Source of the DNA: G963666895 sp963666895
GTDB lineage: Bacteria; Desulfobacterota; Desulfovibrionia; Desulfovibrionales; Desulfovibrionaceae
Assembly: GCA_963666895.2 (NCBI GenBank)
Contig: CAXXNS010000014.1
Span: 9,875-73,874, forward strand
DNA: 64,000 bases
Direction: 5' to 3'
Position numbers and translations under genes: made by a program. The notes beneath the pieces were generated by a model, which searched no databases, had not been told where the DNA came from, and worked only from the letters and a program-made list of their open reading frames with translations. The first letter of the stretch is position 1, and each line of letters starts with the position of its first letter. This document shows positions 7,704 to 15,290 of the stretch, piece after piece.

Positions 7704-8333
7704 ATGTCCAACCGACCCCTGCCCGTATGGCCCGAGGCCTGGCCCTATCTGGGCCTCGGCGCCTTGGCCTCGCTCAGTTTCGCCCTGCTCGAATGGCCCG
7801 CGCTCACGGTCCTGTGCCTGGGCCTGACCGCCCTGGCCGGGCATCTGTTCCGCGACCCCGAGCGGGTGCCGCCCGAGGACGCCGAATCGGCCGTGGCCCC
7901 GGTGGACGGGCGGCTGAGAAGGGTGGACCGGGCTACGGACCCGGCCTCGGGCGAGGTCCGGCTGCGGCTGACCATCGCGCCCGGCCCCCTGGACATGCGC
8001 GTGCTCCGGTTCCCTGTCTCGGGCAAGGTGGAGCGCATCTTTTCAGGACGGGACGAGGAGAACGAGGAACTCTTTCCGCCCGCGCGCCACGTGGTGGAGA
8101 TCGTGGGCAAGGGCAACCAGCGGGTGGTGGTGGCCTCCCACGCCTCGCCGGTCTTCCGCAAGCTGACCAGCACGGTGGAGAAGGGCGACAAGCTCAAGCG
8201 GGGCGAGAGGTTCGGGTACGCGGCCGGGCGGGTGGACATCTACCTGCCGGACGGATTCGAGCCCCGGGTGCCCGTGGGCGAGCGGGTCCGGGCCGGAGAG
8301 ACCGAGCTGGCCGCGCGCGCCCCGGGACAGTGA
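7704..8333 (+). CDS. Phosphatidylserine decarboxylase-like protein, cleavage motif altered
   Basis: 209 residues, the size and layout of the short (type II) phosphatidylserine decarboxylases. There are two hydrophobic segments at about residues 13-46, then a FRDPER segment, AVAPVDGRL and the C-terminal GERFG...RVDIYLP motif. Family members cleave themselves at a Gly-Ser pair in this motif to form a pyruvoyl cofactor. Here the place reads GERFGYAAGRVDIYLP, with Ala-Gly and one residue fewer. The pyruvoyl group could therefore not form by the usual route. It may be a non-catalytic relative. In related genomes I recall a CDP-diacylglycerol-serine transferase gene next to it; none is present here before leuA. 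Confidence 0.7.
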   Translation: MSNRPLPVWPEAWPYLGLGALASLSFALLEWPALTVLCLGLTALAGHLFRDPERVPPEDAESAVAPVDGRLRRVDRATDPASGEVRLRLTIAPGPLDMRVLRFPVSGKVERIFSGRDEENEELFPPARHVVEIVGKGNQRVVVASHASPVFRKLTSTVEKGDKLKRGERFGYAAGRVDIYLPDGFEPRVPVGERVRAGETELAARAPGQ

Positions 8334-8356
8334 TTCGGACCGGTGATTATTCGGGA

Positions 8357-8385
8357 TTGACAAGCCAGGGCTCCGGCAGTAGGTT
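8357..8385 (+). promoter_or_regulatory. Candidate promoter of the leu operon
   Basis: A perfect TTGACA at 8357-8362 is followed by 17 bases and then TAGGTT at 8380-8385 (three of six -10 positions, including the essential first two and last). The predicted start, about base 8392, falls on or just before the ATG of the leucine leader peptide. Confidence 0.55.
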
Positions 8386-8392
8386 CCGCTCC

Positions 8393-8479
8393 ATGCGCTG
8401 TTTTATTACGCATACAGTCCTTCCGGCCTTCCGGGCCGACCGCCTGGCCCTCCTGCTACGAGAGTCTCTACTCTCGTAA
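8393..8479 (+). CDS. leuL: Leucine-rich leader peptide of the leu operon
   Basis: A 28-codon open frame, MRCFITHTVLPAF then RADRLALLLRESLLS, ending with TAA 130 bases before leuA. Seven of 28 residues are Leu, five of them in the last eleven positions. These include two CTA codons, which are rare in this G+C-rich genome. This is the hallmark of a leucine attenuator: shortage of charged tRNA-Leu would stall the ribosome on the CTC-CTG-CTA run. There is no ribosome site, because the predicted transcript starts at or next to the ATG, so translation would be leaderless. Too short for a domain search; identification rests on composition and position. Confidence 0.75.
   Translation: MRCFITHTVLPAFRADRLALLLRESLLS
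8457..8478 (+). promoter_or_regulatory. Hairpin overlapping the leader-peptide Leu codons
   Basis: TACGAGAG (8457-8464) and CTCTCGTA (8471-8478) are exact reverse complements with a six-base loop. The stem covers the end of the leader peptide, including the second Leu pair and the stop. A stalled ribosome would block it, as expected for the pause hairpin of an attenuator. Further downstream GTTGC/GCAAC (about 8544-8564) could form an alternative stem before leuA, but no clear U-run terminator is visible. Confidence 0.55.
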
Positions 8480-8608
8480 CCCATCTTCCGTACACACTAT
8501 CGTCGTTTTTGGCGTTTTCCCCTCCGATGCTTCGGCGCGCCCTTGTTGCGGGCCGCGGGGCAACGGAGTACACAACACCACCTCGGAACCTTGCATAGGA
8601 GGTTCATC

Positions 8609-10162
8609 ATGGCTGACCGCGTATACGTATTCGACACCACCCTGCGCGACGGGGAGCAATCCCCGGGCGCGACCATGAACACGGACGAGAAGATTTCCAT
8701 GGCCCGGCAACTGGAGACCCTGGGCGTGGACATCATCGAGGCCGGTTTCCCGGCCGCCAGTCCCGGCGACTTCGCCGCGGTGCAGGCCATCGCCAAGGCC
8801 GTCAAGAACGTTCAGGTGGCCGGGCTCTGCCGGACCATGAAGAACGACATCGACCGGGCCTGGGAGGCCGTGAAGGTGGCCGCCAACCCGCGCATCCATA
8901 CCTTTATCGCCACCAGCGAGATCCACATGAAGCACAAGCTCGGCAAGACCCGCGAGCAGGTGCTGGAGATGACCGAGGCCGCCGTCAAGCACGCCGCCTC
9001 CCTGACCCCCAACGTGGAGTGGTCGGCCGAGGACGCCTCGCGTTCGGACTGGGAGTTCCTGGCCAAGATCACCGAGCTGGCCATCGCCTGCGGCGCGACC
9101 ACGGTCAACATCCCGGACACCGTGGGCTACGCCCAGCCCGACGAGTACGCCGCGCTGATCAAGTACCTCATGGAGACCATCCCCAACGCGGACAAGGCCG
9201 TGTTCTCGGTGCACTGCCACAACGACCTGGGTCTGGCCGTGGCCAACACCCTGGCCGCCATCAAGGCCGGGGCGCGGCAGATCGAGGTCACGGTCTCAGG
9301 CATCGGCGAGCGCGCGGGCAACGCGGCCCTGGAAGAGGTGGTCATGGCCCTGAACACCCGGCCGGAGAACTACGACGTGGAGACCGGCGTGGACACCCGG
9401 CAGATCTATCCCACCTGCCGCCAGCTCTCCCAGATCATCGGCCAGCCCATCCCGCCGTACAAGTCCATCATCGGGGCCAACGCCTTCGCCCACGAATCGG
9501 GCGTGCACCAGGACGGCGTGCTCAAGAACCCGCTGACCTACGAGATCATGACCCCGGAATCCATCGGCCGCACGGGCACGGTCATGGTCATCGGCAAGCA
9601 CTCGGGCTCCCATGCGGTACGATCCAAGGTGGCCGAACTGGGCTACACCCTGGACGACGAGCAGCTCAAGACCGTGTTCACGGCCATCAAGGATTTGGCC
9701 GACAAGAAGGAACAGATATTCGACGACGACGTGGAGGCCCTGATCCTGGAAAAGGTCATGCGCCGCCGCGACAAGTACCGCATCAAGGAGATGGGCGTGT
9801 ACTGCGGCACCTCTGCCGTGCCGCCCCATGCCGCCGTGGTCATGGAGTTCGTGGAGGGCAAGGAGGTTGTGGCCGAGCATCGGGCTACCTGCTTTGGCGA
9901 GGGCCCCATCGACGCCGCGTTCAAGGCAGTAAGCGAGCTGGTGGGCGTACACCCCAAGCTGGAGCGGTACCAGGTCAACGCGGTCACCGAGGGCACCGAC
10001 GCCCTGGCCGGGGTGACCGTGCGCATCGAGGACCACGGCGTCAAGGCCGTGGGCCGGGCCAACGACCCGGACGTGGTCAAGTCCTCGGCCATGGCCTTTG
10101 TCAACGCGCTCAACCGGTTGGAGAAGATCAAAGAGGAGAAGAGGGAATGGCCTTCACTGTAG
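8609..10162 (+). CDS. leuA: 2-isopropylmalate synthase
   Basis: 517 residues. LeuA condenses acetyl-CoA with 2-oxoisovalerate, the first committed step of leucine synthesis. The N-terminal TIM barrel shows FDTTLRDGEQSPGA (about residues 7-20), SVHCHNDLGLAVAN (metal-binding HxH region) and GIGERAGNAALEE. The C-terminal half, about residues 390-515, is the regulatory domain that binds leucine in the family. ATG at 8609 has ATAGGAGGTTC upstream. The end overlaps the leuC start by 16 bases, suggesting coupled translation. Confidence 0.96.
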   Translation: MADRVYVFDTTLRDGEQSPGATMNTDEKISMARQLETLGVDIIEAGFPAASPGDFAAVQAIAKAVKNVQVAGLCRTMKNDIDRAWEAVKVAANPRIHTFIATSEIHMKHKLGKTREQVLEMTEAAVKHAASLTPNVEWSAEDASRSDWEFLAKITELAIACGATTVNIPDTVGYAQPDEYAALIKYLMETIPNADKAVFSVHCHNDLGLAVANTLAAIKAGARQIEVTVSGIGERAGNAALEEVVMALNTRPENYDVETGVDTRQIYPTCRQLSQIIGQPIPPYKSIIGANAFAHESGVHQDGVLKNPLTYEIMTPESIGRTGTVMVIGKHSGSHAVRSKVAELGYTLDDEQLKTVFTAIKDLADKKEQIFDDDVEALILEKVMRRRDKYRIKEMGVYCGTSAVPPHAAVVMEFVEGKEVVAEHRATCFGEGPIDAAFKAVSELVGVHPKLERYQVNAVTEGTDALAGVTVRIEDHGVKAVGRANDPDVVKSSAMAFVNALNRLEKIKEEKREWPSL

Positions 10163-11406
10163 CTGAAAAGCTCCTCCAGTCGCATACCGACGAGGAGATC
10201 ACCGGGCCGGGCCAGATCGTCCGCTGCCGACTGGACATGGTCCTGGCCAACGACATCACCGCGCCCCTGGCCATCAAGGCCTTCAAGGGCATCGGCGCAA
10301 GCAAGGTGTTCGACAAGGACAAGATCGCCCTGGTCTGCGACCACTTCACGCCCAACCGCGACATCGACTCGGCCGAGCAGGTCAAGGTGGTGCGCGAGTT
10401 CGCCGAGGACATGGGCGTCACTCATTATTATGAATGCGGCGAGGTGGGCGTGGAGCACGCGCTCCTGCCGGAAAAGGGGCTGGTCGGCCCGGGTGACGTG
10501 GTCATCGGCGCGGACTCCCACACCTGCACCTACGGCGGCCTGGGCGCGTTCGCCACGGGCATGGGAAGTACGGACGTGGGCGCGGCCATGGCCCTGGGCG
10601 AGACCTGGTTCAAAGTGCCGCCGACCATCAAGGTGGACATCCACGGTTCCCCCGCGCCGTTCGTTGGCGGCAAGGACTATATATTGAAGCTCATCGGCGA
10701 GATCGGCGTGTCCGGCGCGCTGTACAAGGCCCTGGAGTTCTGCGGCACGGCCGTGGAGGCCCTGACCGTGGAGGGCCGCATGACCATGGCCAACATGGCC
10801 ATCGAGGCCGGGGGCAAGGTGGGCCTGTTCGCGGTGGACGGCAAGACCCTGGAGTTCGCGGGCCAGGCCGGGCATACCCGGGGCACGGCCCTGTTCCCGG
10901 ACAAGGACGCGGCCTACGAGCGGGTGGTGGACATCGACGTCACGAACATGGAGCCCCAGGTGGCCTGCCCGCACCTGCCCGACAACGTGAAGCCGGTCAG
11001 CGAAGTGGCCGGAACCAGGATTCAGCAGGCGGTCATCGGCTCCTGCACCAACGGCCGCATCGAGGACCTGCGCGAGGCCGCGGCCGTGCTCAAGGGCGAG
11101 AAGGTGGACAAGAAGGTGCGCTGCATCATCCTGCCGGCCACGCCCAAGATCTGGAAGCAGGCCATGGACGAGGGGTTGATGAACATCTTCATGGAGTCCG
11201 GCTGCATCGTGGGCCCGCCCACCTGCGGCCCCTGTCTGGGCGGCCACATGGGCATTTTGGCGGGCGGAGAAACGGCCATCGCCACCACCAACCGCAACTT
11301 CAAGGGCCGCATGGGCTCCCTGGAGAGCTTCGTGTACCTGGCCGGCCCGTCCGTGGCCGCGGCTTCGGCCCTGACCGGAACCATCACCCACCCCAAGGAG
11401 ATATAG
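10147..11406 (+). CDS. leuC: 3-isopropylmalate dehydratase large subunit
   Basis: 419 residues, the length of the shorter archaeal/deltaproteobacterial LeuC type. An aconitase-fold enzyme that, with LeuD, isomerises 2- to 3-isopropylmalate through a [4Fe-4S] cluster. Visible motifs are VIGADSHTCTYGGLGAF, VIGSCTNGRIEDL and GPPTCGPCLGGH. These supply the three cluster cysteines: one in SCTNG and two in CGPC. The start lies inside the leuA end, and leuD starts two bases after the stop. Confidence 0.96.
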   Translation: MAFTVAEKLLQSHTDEEITGPGQIVRCRLDMVLANDITAPLAIKAFKGIGASKVFDKDKIALVCDHFTPNRDIDSAEQVKVVREFAEDMGVTHYYECGEVGVEHALLPEKGLVGPGDVVIGADSHTCTYGGLGAFATGMGSTDVGAAMALGETWFKVPPTIKVDIHGSPAPFVGGKDYILKLIGEIGVSGALYKALEFCGTAVEALTVEGRMTMANMAIEAGGKVGLFAVDGKTLEFAGQAGHTRGTALFPDKDAAYERVVDIDVTNMEPQVACPHLPDNVKPVSEVAGTRIQQAVIGSCTNGRIEDLREAAAVLKGEKVDKKVRCIILPATPKIWKQAMDEGLMNIFMESGCIVGPPTCGPCLGGHMGILAGGETAIATTNRNFKGRMGSLESFVYLAGPSVAAASALTGTITHPKEI

Positions 11407-11408
11407 CC

Positions 11409-11909
11409 ATGCAGGTCAAGGGAACCGCCCACAAGGTGGGCGACCATATCGATACCGACGCCATCATCCCGGCCCGCTTTCTGGTCTCCACCGACCCGGC
11501 CGAGTTGGGCGCCAATCTGATGGAAGGACTGGAAGCCGGCTGGGTGAAGCGGGTGAAGGAGAACGATGTCCTGGTGGGCGGCGTGAACTTCGGCTGCGGC
11601 TCCAGCCGCGAGCACGCGCCCATCGCTATCAAGGGCGCGGGCATTCCGGTGGTCATCGCCAAGAGCTTCGCCCGCATCTTCTATAGGAACGGGTTCAACA
11701 TGGGCCTGGTGCTTCTGGAAGTGGGCGACGGGGCCGACCGCATCTCGGACAGCGACCAGCTCGAAGTGGACACCGCGGCCGGATTGGTCAAGAATGTCAC
11801 CACCGGCGAGGAGATCCGCTGCGCCCCGGTGCCGCCGTTCATGCAATCGATCTTGGACGCGGGCGGATTGGTGCCTTATGCCAAGGCCACTCTCCAGGCT
11901 CGGGGTTGA
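11409..11909 (+). CDS. leuD: 3-isopropylmalate dehydratase small subunit
   Basis: 166 residues, swivel-domain partner of LeuC. The family motifs are HIDTDAIIPAR (here DHIDTDAIIPARF, residues about 12-24), FGCGSSREHAP and SFARIFYRNGFNMGL. It lies two bases after leuC, so co-translation is likely. Confidence 0.96.
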   Translation: MQVKGTAHKVGDHIDTDAIIPARFLVSTDPAELGANLMEGLEAGWVKRVKENDVLVGGVNFGCGSSREHAPIAIKGAGIPVVIAKSFARIFYRNGFNMGLVLLEVGDGADRISDSDQLEVDTAAGLVKNVTTGEEIRCAPVPPFMQSILDAGGLVPYAKATLQARG

Positions 11910-11964
11910 TTGTTCTGTAGACTTTTTTTCATATTGAACTGATTGACGATCAATTGAGGGAATC

Positions 11965-13032
11965 ATGAAGATTTGTTTGCTGCCGGGCGACGGCATCGGT
12001 CCCGAGGTTGTGGCCCAGGCCGTCCACGTGCTCAAGGCCGTGGGCGACAAGTACGACCGGGAATTCACGGTCTACGAGGCCCTGGTGGGCGGCGTGGCCA
12101 TTGACGTCACGGGTTCGCCCCTGCCTGAGGAGACCCTGAACATGTGCAAGGACGCCAACGCCGTGCTCCTGGGCGCGGTGGGCGGCCCCAAGTGGGACAC
12201 CATCGATCCGGCCATTCGTCCCGAGCGCGGCCTCCTGGCCCTGCGCAAGGAACTGAACCTGTTCGCCAACCTGCGTCCGGCCAAGCTCTTTCCCCAGTTG
12301 GCCGGGGCCTGCTATCTGCGGCCGGACATCGTGGAAAAGGGCTTGGACATGCTGGTGGTGCGCGAACTCACCGGCGGGGTCTACTTCGGCGAGCCCAAGG
12401 GCATTGAGGTCCGGGACGGCGAGAAGACCGGCTACAACACCATGGTCTACCGCGAGTCCGAGGTCCGGCGTATCGCCCGGGTGGCATTCGACGCCGCGCG
12501 CAAGCGCTCGGGCCGCGTGTGCAGCGTGGACAAGGCCAACGTGCTGGACGTGTCCCGGCTGTGGCGTGAGGTGGTGGTGGACGAGGCGTCCAAGAACCCG
12601 GACATCGAGCTGTCCCACATGTACGTGGACAACGCGGCCATGCAGCTGGTGCGCTGGCCCGCCCAGTTCGACGTCATGGTCACGGGCAACCTGTTCGGGG
12701 ACATCCTGTCCGACGAGGCCGCGGCCATCACCGGGTCCATCGGTATGCTGCCGTCGGCCTCCCTGGGCGATGGAGGCCCCGGGCTCTACGAGCCCATCCA
12801 CGGCTCCGCGCCCGACATCGCGGGCCAGGACAAGGCCAACCCCCTGGCCACCATCCTGTCCGTGGCCATGCTCCTGCGCCACTCCCTGAACATGGACATG
12901 GAGGCCGAGGCCGTGGAAGCGGCCGTGGAGATGGCCCTGGAGAACAACTACCGCACCCCGGACATCATGTCCCAGGGCGGCAACCTGGTGGGCTGCGCCG
13001 AGATGGGCGAGATCGTGGCCGGGTATATTTAG
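11965..13032 (+). CDS. leuB: 3-isopropylmalate dehydrogenase
   Basis: 355 residues. It oxidatively decarboxylates 3-isopropylmalate to 2-oxoisocaproate with NAD+. Motifs are LLPGDGIGPEV (residues 4-14), LLGAVGGPKWD, REL.GGVYFGEP, and GNLFGDILSDEAA followed by YEPIHGSAPDIAGQ near residue 275. Fifty-five bases separate it from leuD, with no terminator, so I place it in the same operon. The leuA-C-D-B set is complete. Only the shared final transamination is missing from the operon, and a class IV aminotransferase lies at 19644. Confidence 0.96.
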   Translation: MKICLLPGDGIGPEVVAQAVHVLKAVGDKYDREFTVYEALVGGVAIDVTGSPLPEETLNMCKDANAVLLGAVGGPKWDTIDPAIRPERGLLALRKELNLFANLRPAKLFPQLAGACYLRPDIVEKGLDMLVVRELTGGVYFGEPKGIEVRDGEKTGYNTMVYRESEVRRIARVAFDAARKRSGRVCSVDKANVLDVSRLWREVVVDEASKNPDIELSHMYVDNAAMQLVRWPAQFDVMVTGNLFGDILSDEAAAITGSIGMLPSASLGDGGPGLYEPIHGSAPDIAGQDKANPLATILSVAMLLRHSLNMDMEAEAVEAAVEMALENNYRTPDIMSQGGNLVGCAEMGEIVAGYI

Positions 13033-13081
13033 GCGCAATATTTTGCAAGACGCCCGCCTGGCCCCGGCCTAGGACCGCATT

Positions 13082-13900
13082 ATGGCCGCCACAGTCGAAA
13101 ACCGCTTCTGGCGCGATCCGGCCCTGCCCGGGCTGGAGATTCGCCACACCCATGCCAAGGGGTTCGCGTTTCAGCGCCACACCCACGAGACCTATTCCGT
13201 GGGCGTGGTGGAGCAGGGCGGAAGCTACGTGTTCGACCACGGCACGAGCCCCAGGGTGATGGCCGGGCAGACCATGCTCCTGCCCCCCGGCATGGTCCAT
13301 TCCGGTACGCCGGTGGAGCGGGTGGGCATCACTTACCGGCTGGCCTACGTGGACCCGGAATGGCTGCGCTCCCTGACGCACGAACTCAACGACCGGCCGT
13401 CGTCCCTGCCCGACTTCCCCAACGTGGTGGTGAACGACCACCGCCTGGCCGGGGCCATGCTCTGCCTGTCCCGCATGGTGGCGGGCCGGGCCCCGGACCT
13501 GGCCAAGGAGACCGCGGCCACCGTGGCCTTCTCCTGGCTCCTGGCCCGGCACTCCGATCCCGTGGCGCGGCTGCGGGCCCAGGGGAACGAGCCCGGGGCC
13601 GTGCGCCTGGCCCAGGAGTATCTGGCCGACCGGGTGGCCGAAAAGGTGAGCCTGGACGACCTGGCCCGGGTGGCCGGGCTGTCCCGCTACCACCTGCTGC
13701 GCGTGTTCAAGAAGGCCACCGGCCTGCCGCCCCACGCCTGGCAGACCCAGCTCCGGCTGGACCGGGCCCGGCGGCTGCTCCTGGCCGGGCGGCCCATCGC
13801 GGACGTGGCCCTGGAGACCGGGTTCACGGACCAGAGCCACTTCACCAACGCCTTCAAGAAGCATATGGGCCTGACCCCGGCCCAGTACCGCACGGCCTGA
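13082..13900 (+). CDS. AraC-family transcriptional regulator
   Basis: 272 residues. The N-terminal cupin-like sensor domain (about 10-150) has HTHETYSVGVV and PPGMVHSGTP. A double helix-turn-helix follows (about 175-270) with LDDLARVAGLSRYHLLRVFKK and the AraC signature ending DQSHFTNAFKKHMGLTPAQYR. The ATG at 13082 is 49 bases after leuB. The next gene is an EamA exporter in the same direction. AraC/exporter pairs of this type often control export of amino acids or toxic metabolites, but the effector is not readable here. Confidence 0.85.
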   Translation: MAATVENRFWRDPALPGLEIRHTHAKGFAFQRHTHETYSVGVVEQGGSYVFDHGTSPRVMAGQTMLLPPGMVHSGTPVERVGITYRLAYVDPEWLRSLTHELNDRPSSLPDFPNVVVNDHRLAGAMLCLSRMVAGRAPDLAKETAATVAFSWLLARHSDPVARLRAQGNEPGAVRLAQEYLADRVAEKVSLDDLARVAGLSRYHLLRVFKKATGLPPHAWQTQLRLDRARRLLLAGRPIADVALETGFTDQSHFTNAFKKHMGLTPAQYRTA

Positions 13901-13961
13901 GCAATTTTCTGCAAGCCGTTCCCCGCGCAAGGGGATAGGGATCGTCCTTCAAGGAGGACGC

Positions 13962-14852
13962 ATGACCTTTCGTTCCGAATGGATTCCCACCCTGGCCGTG
14001 CTCGGGGCCGTGGTCTTGTGGGGCAGCTCGTTCCCGGCCATGAAGACCGTCATTGCCCTGTTCGATCCCCTGACCGTCATGTGGGCGCGCATGGCCGTGG
14101 CCGTGGCCGTGCTGGTTCCCTTCTGGCGGCGGCTGGATTTTTCCGGGTACCGCAAGGGCGACTGGAAGCGGCTGGGCCTTATGGCCCTGTTCCTGCCCTG
14201 CCTGTACTTCCTGCTGGAATCCAACGCCCTGGTCTACACCACCTCGTCCCAGGCGGGCATCGTGGCCGCCTCCCTGCCGCTCATGGTGGCCCTGGGCGCG
14301 TGGCTCATGCTGGGCGAGCGTATGGGCATGACGGCCATGGCCGGGCTGGTCCTGGCCCTGGGCTGCGTGGTCTGGCTGACCCTGGCCGGATCGCCCCAGG
14401 AGAACGCGCCCGATCCGCTGCTGGGCAACTTCCTGGAACTGGGGGCCATGCTCTGCGGGGCCGGGTACATGCTCTCGGCCCGCAGCCTGTCCCACCGGTA
14501 CTCCTCCCTGACCCTGACCGCGGTGCAGATGGCGGGCGGCCTGGTCTTCTTCACTCCGGGCCTGTTCCAGCCCCTGCCCGCGTTCAGCGCGGACCTGATC
14601 CCGTCCCTGGCGGCCCTGGTCTACCTGGGCTCCCTGGTCAGCATGGGCGCATTCGCCCTGTTCAACTACGGGGTGGGGCGCATGGAGGCGGGCAAGGCCT
14701 CGGCCTTCATCAATCTGGTGCCCGTGGTGGCCGTGGTCCTGGGCTGGGCCTGGCTGGGCGAGACCCTGGCCGGCACGCAATGGATCGCCGGGGCCGGGGT
14801 ACTGGCCGGGGTGGCCCTGACCCAGCTGGCCGGGCGCAGGGTTCGGGCTTAA
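13962..14852 (+). CDS. EamA/DMT-family transporter
   Basis: 296 residues with about ten membrane segments in two EamA repeats. The first repeat has the characteristic LWGSSFPAMKTVI near residue 20 and the second ends with LGWAWLGETLAG...GAGVLAGVALTQL. Members export amino acids, nucleobases or metabolites; the substrate is unknown here. AAGGAGGA lies just before the start. The stop codon TAA overlaps the stop of the convergent GIY-YIG gene through a shared TTAA. Confidence 0.85.
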   Translation: MTFRSEWIPTLAVLGAVVLWGSSFPAMKTVIALFDPLTVMWARMAVAVAVLVPFWRRLDFSGYRKGDWKRLGLMALFLPCLYFLLESNALVYTTSSQAGIVAASLPLMVALGAWLMLGERMGMTAMAGLVLALGCVVWLTLAGSPQENAPDPLLGNFLELGAMLCGAGYMLSARSLSHRYSSLTLTAVQMAGGLVFFTPGLFQPLPAFSADLIPSLAALVYLGSLVSMGAFALFNYGVGRMEAGKASAFINLVPVVAVVLGWAWLGETLAGTQWIAGAGVLAGVALTQLAGRRVRA

Positions 14853-15127
14853 CTCCCCTGTGCCTTGAGAAAGGCGATCTTGGCTTGGCGGGGCTGTTTC
14901 TTCACCGCCATTTCCAGTTTGAGCGCGGCGCTTTTGTCGTCCACTTGAACGCACGCGGCCAGGGCCACGGGTAGCCGTACGCGCGTGTACTTGCTGGCCG
15001 TGCCCGCGTTGTGCTCGGCCAGGCGGCGGTCCATGTCCGTGGTCACGCCGCAGTACAGGGTCTTGTCAGCGCAGCGGAGCAGGTACACGGTCCACTGGGC
15101 AGGAGGTGGAGAAGGGGTATCTGACAT
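14849..15127 (-). CDS. GIY-YIG domain protein (YhbQ/UPF0213 type)
   Basis: 92 residues from the ATG at 15127. The nuclease-fold motif is WTVYLLRCADKTLYCGVTTD, then DRRLAEHNAGTASKYTR, and a short C-terminal EMAVKKQPRQAK segment typical of the stand-alone YhbQ-like group. The tyrosine pair and the arginine are present. Some relatives act on damaged DNA, but a precise role is not established. No good ribosome site is visible at 15127, so the start is less certain than the domain. Confidence 0.78.
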   Translation of the reverse strand: MSDTPSPPPAQWTVYLLRCADKTLYCGVTTDMDRRLAEHNAGTASKYTRVRLPVALAACVQVDDKSAALKLEMAVKKQPRQAKIAFLKAQGS

Positions 15128-15290
15128 AGGCTTATATTCGTGTATCCAGATATATTGATTTCTGTTCCGGGTTGGTATATACCCGGGGCTCACCAAGGCT
15201 AGCACGGCGTCCTCCGTCTTGCCAGAGGACGGCCGCAAGGCTATGGGAGCCCTGGTGGAATCAACCGTGCAGTGATCAGGAGGAACGAGC
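15128..15290. promoter_or_regulatory. Divergent intergenic region before the ABC-F gene
   Basis: 163 bases between divergent genes. An A+T-rich patch near 15141-15181 (TTGATT then TATATA, 15 bases apart) may hold promoters. CGTCCTC and GAGGACG (about 15206-15230) form a 7-bp inverted repeat in the ABC-F leader. AGGAGGAACGAGC precedes the ABC-F start. ABC-F genes are often controlled by leader attenuation, but no leader peptide was convincing. Confidence 0.35.

Noticed and set aside
9019..10146. Long open frame on the + strand running through leuA into leuC
   Set aside because: It is a shadow of leuA in another frame, with Arg/Gly/Pro-rich low-complexity composition. The real leuC starts at 10147.
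15128..15290. Leader peptide controlling the ABC-F gene
   Set aside because: No short frame with a ribosome site or a regulatory codon run was found. Only a weak hairpin is present.
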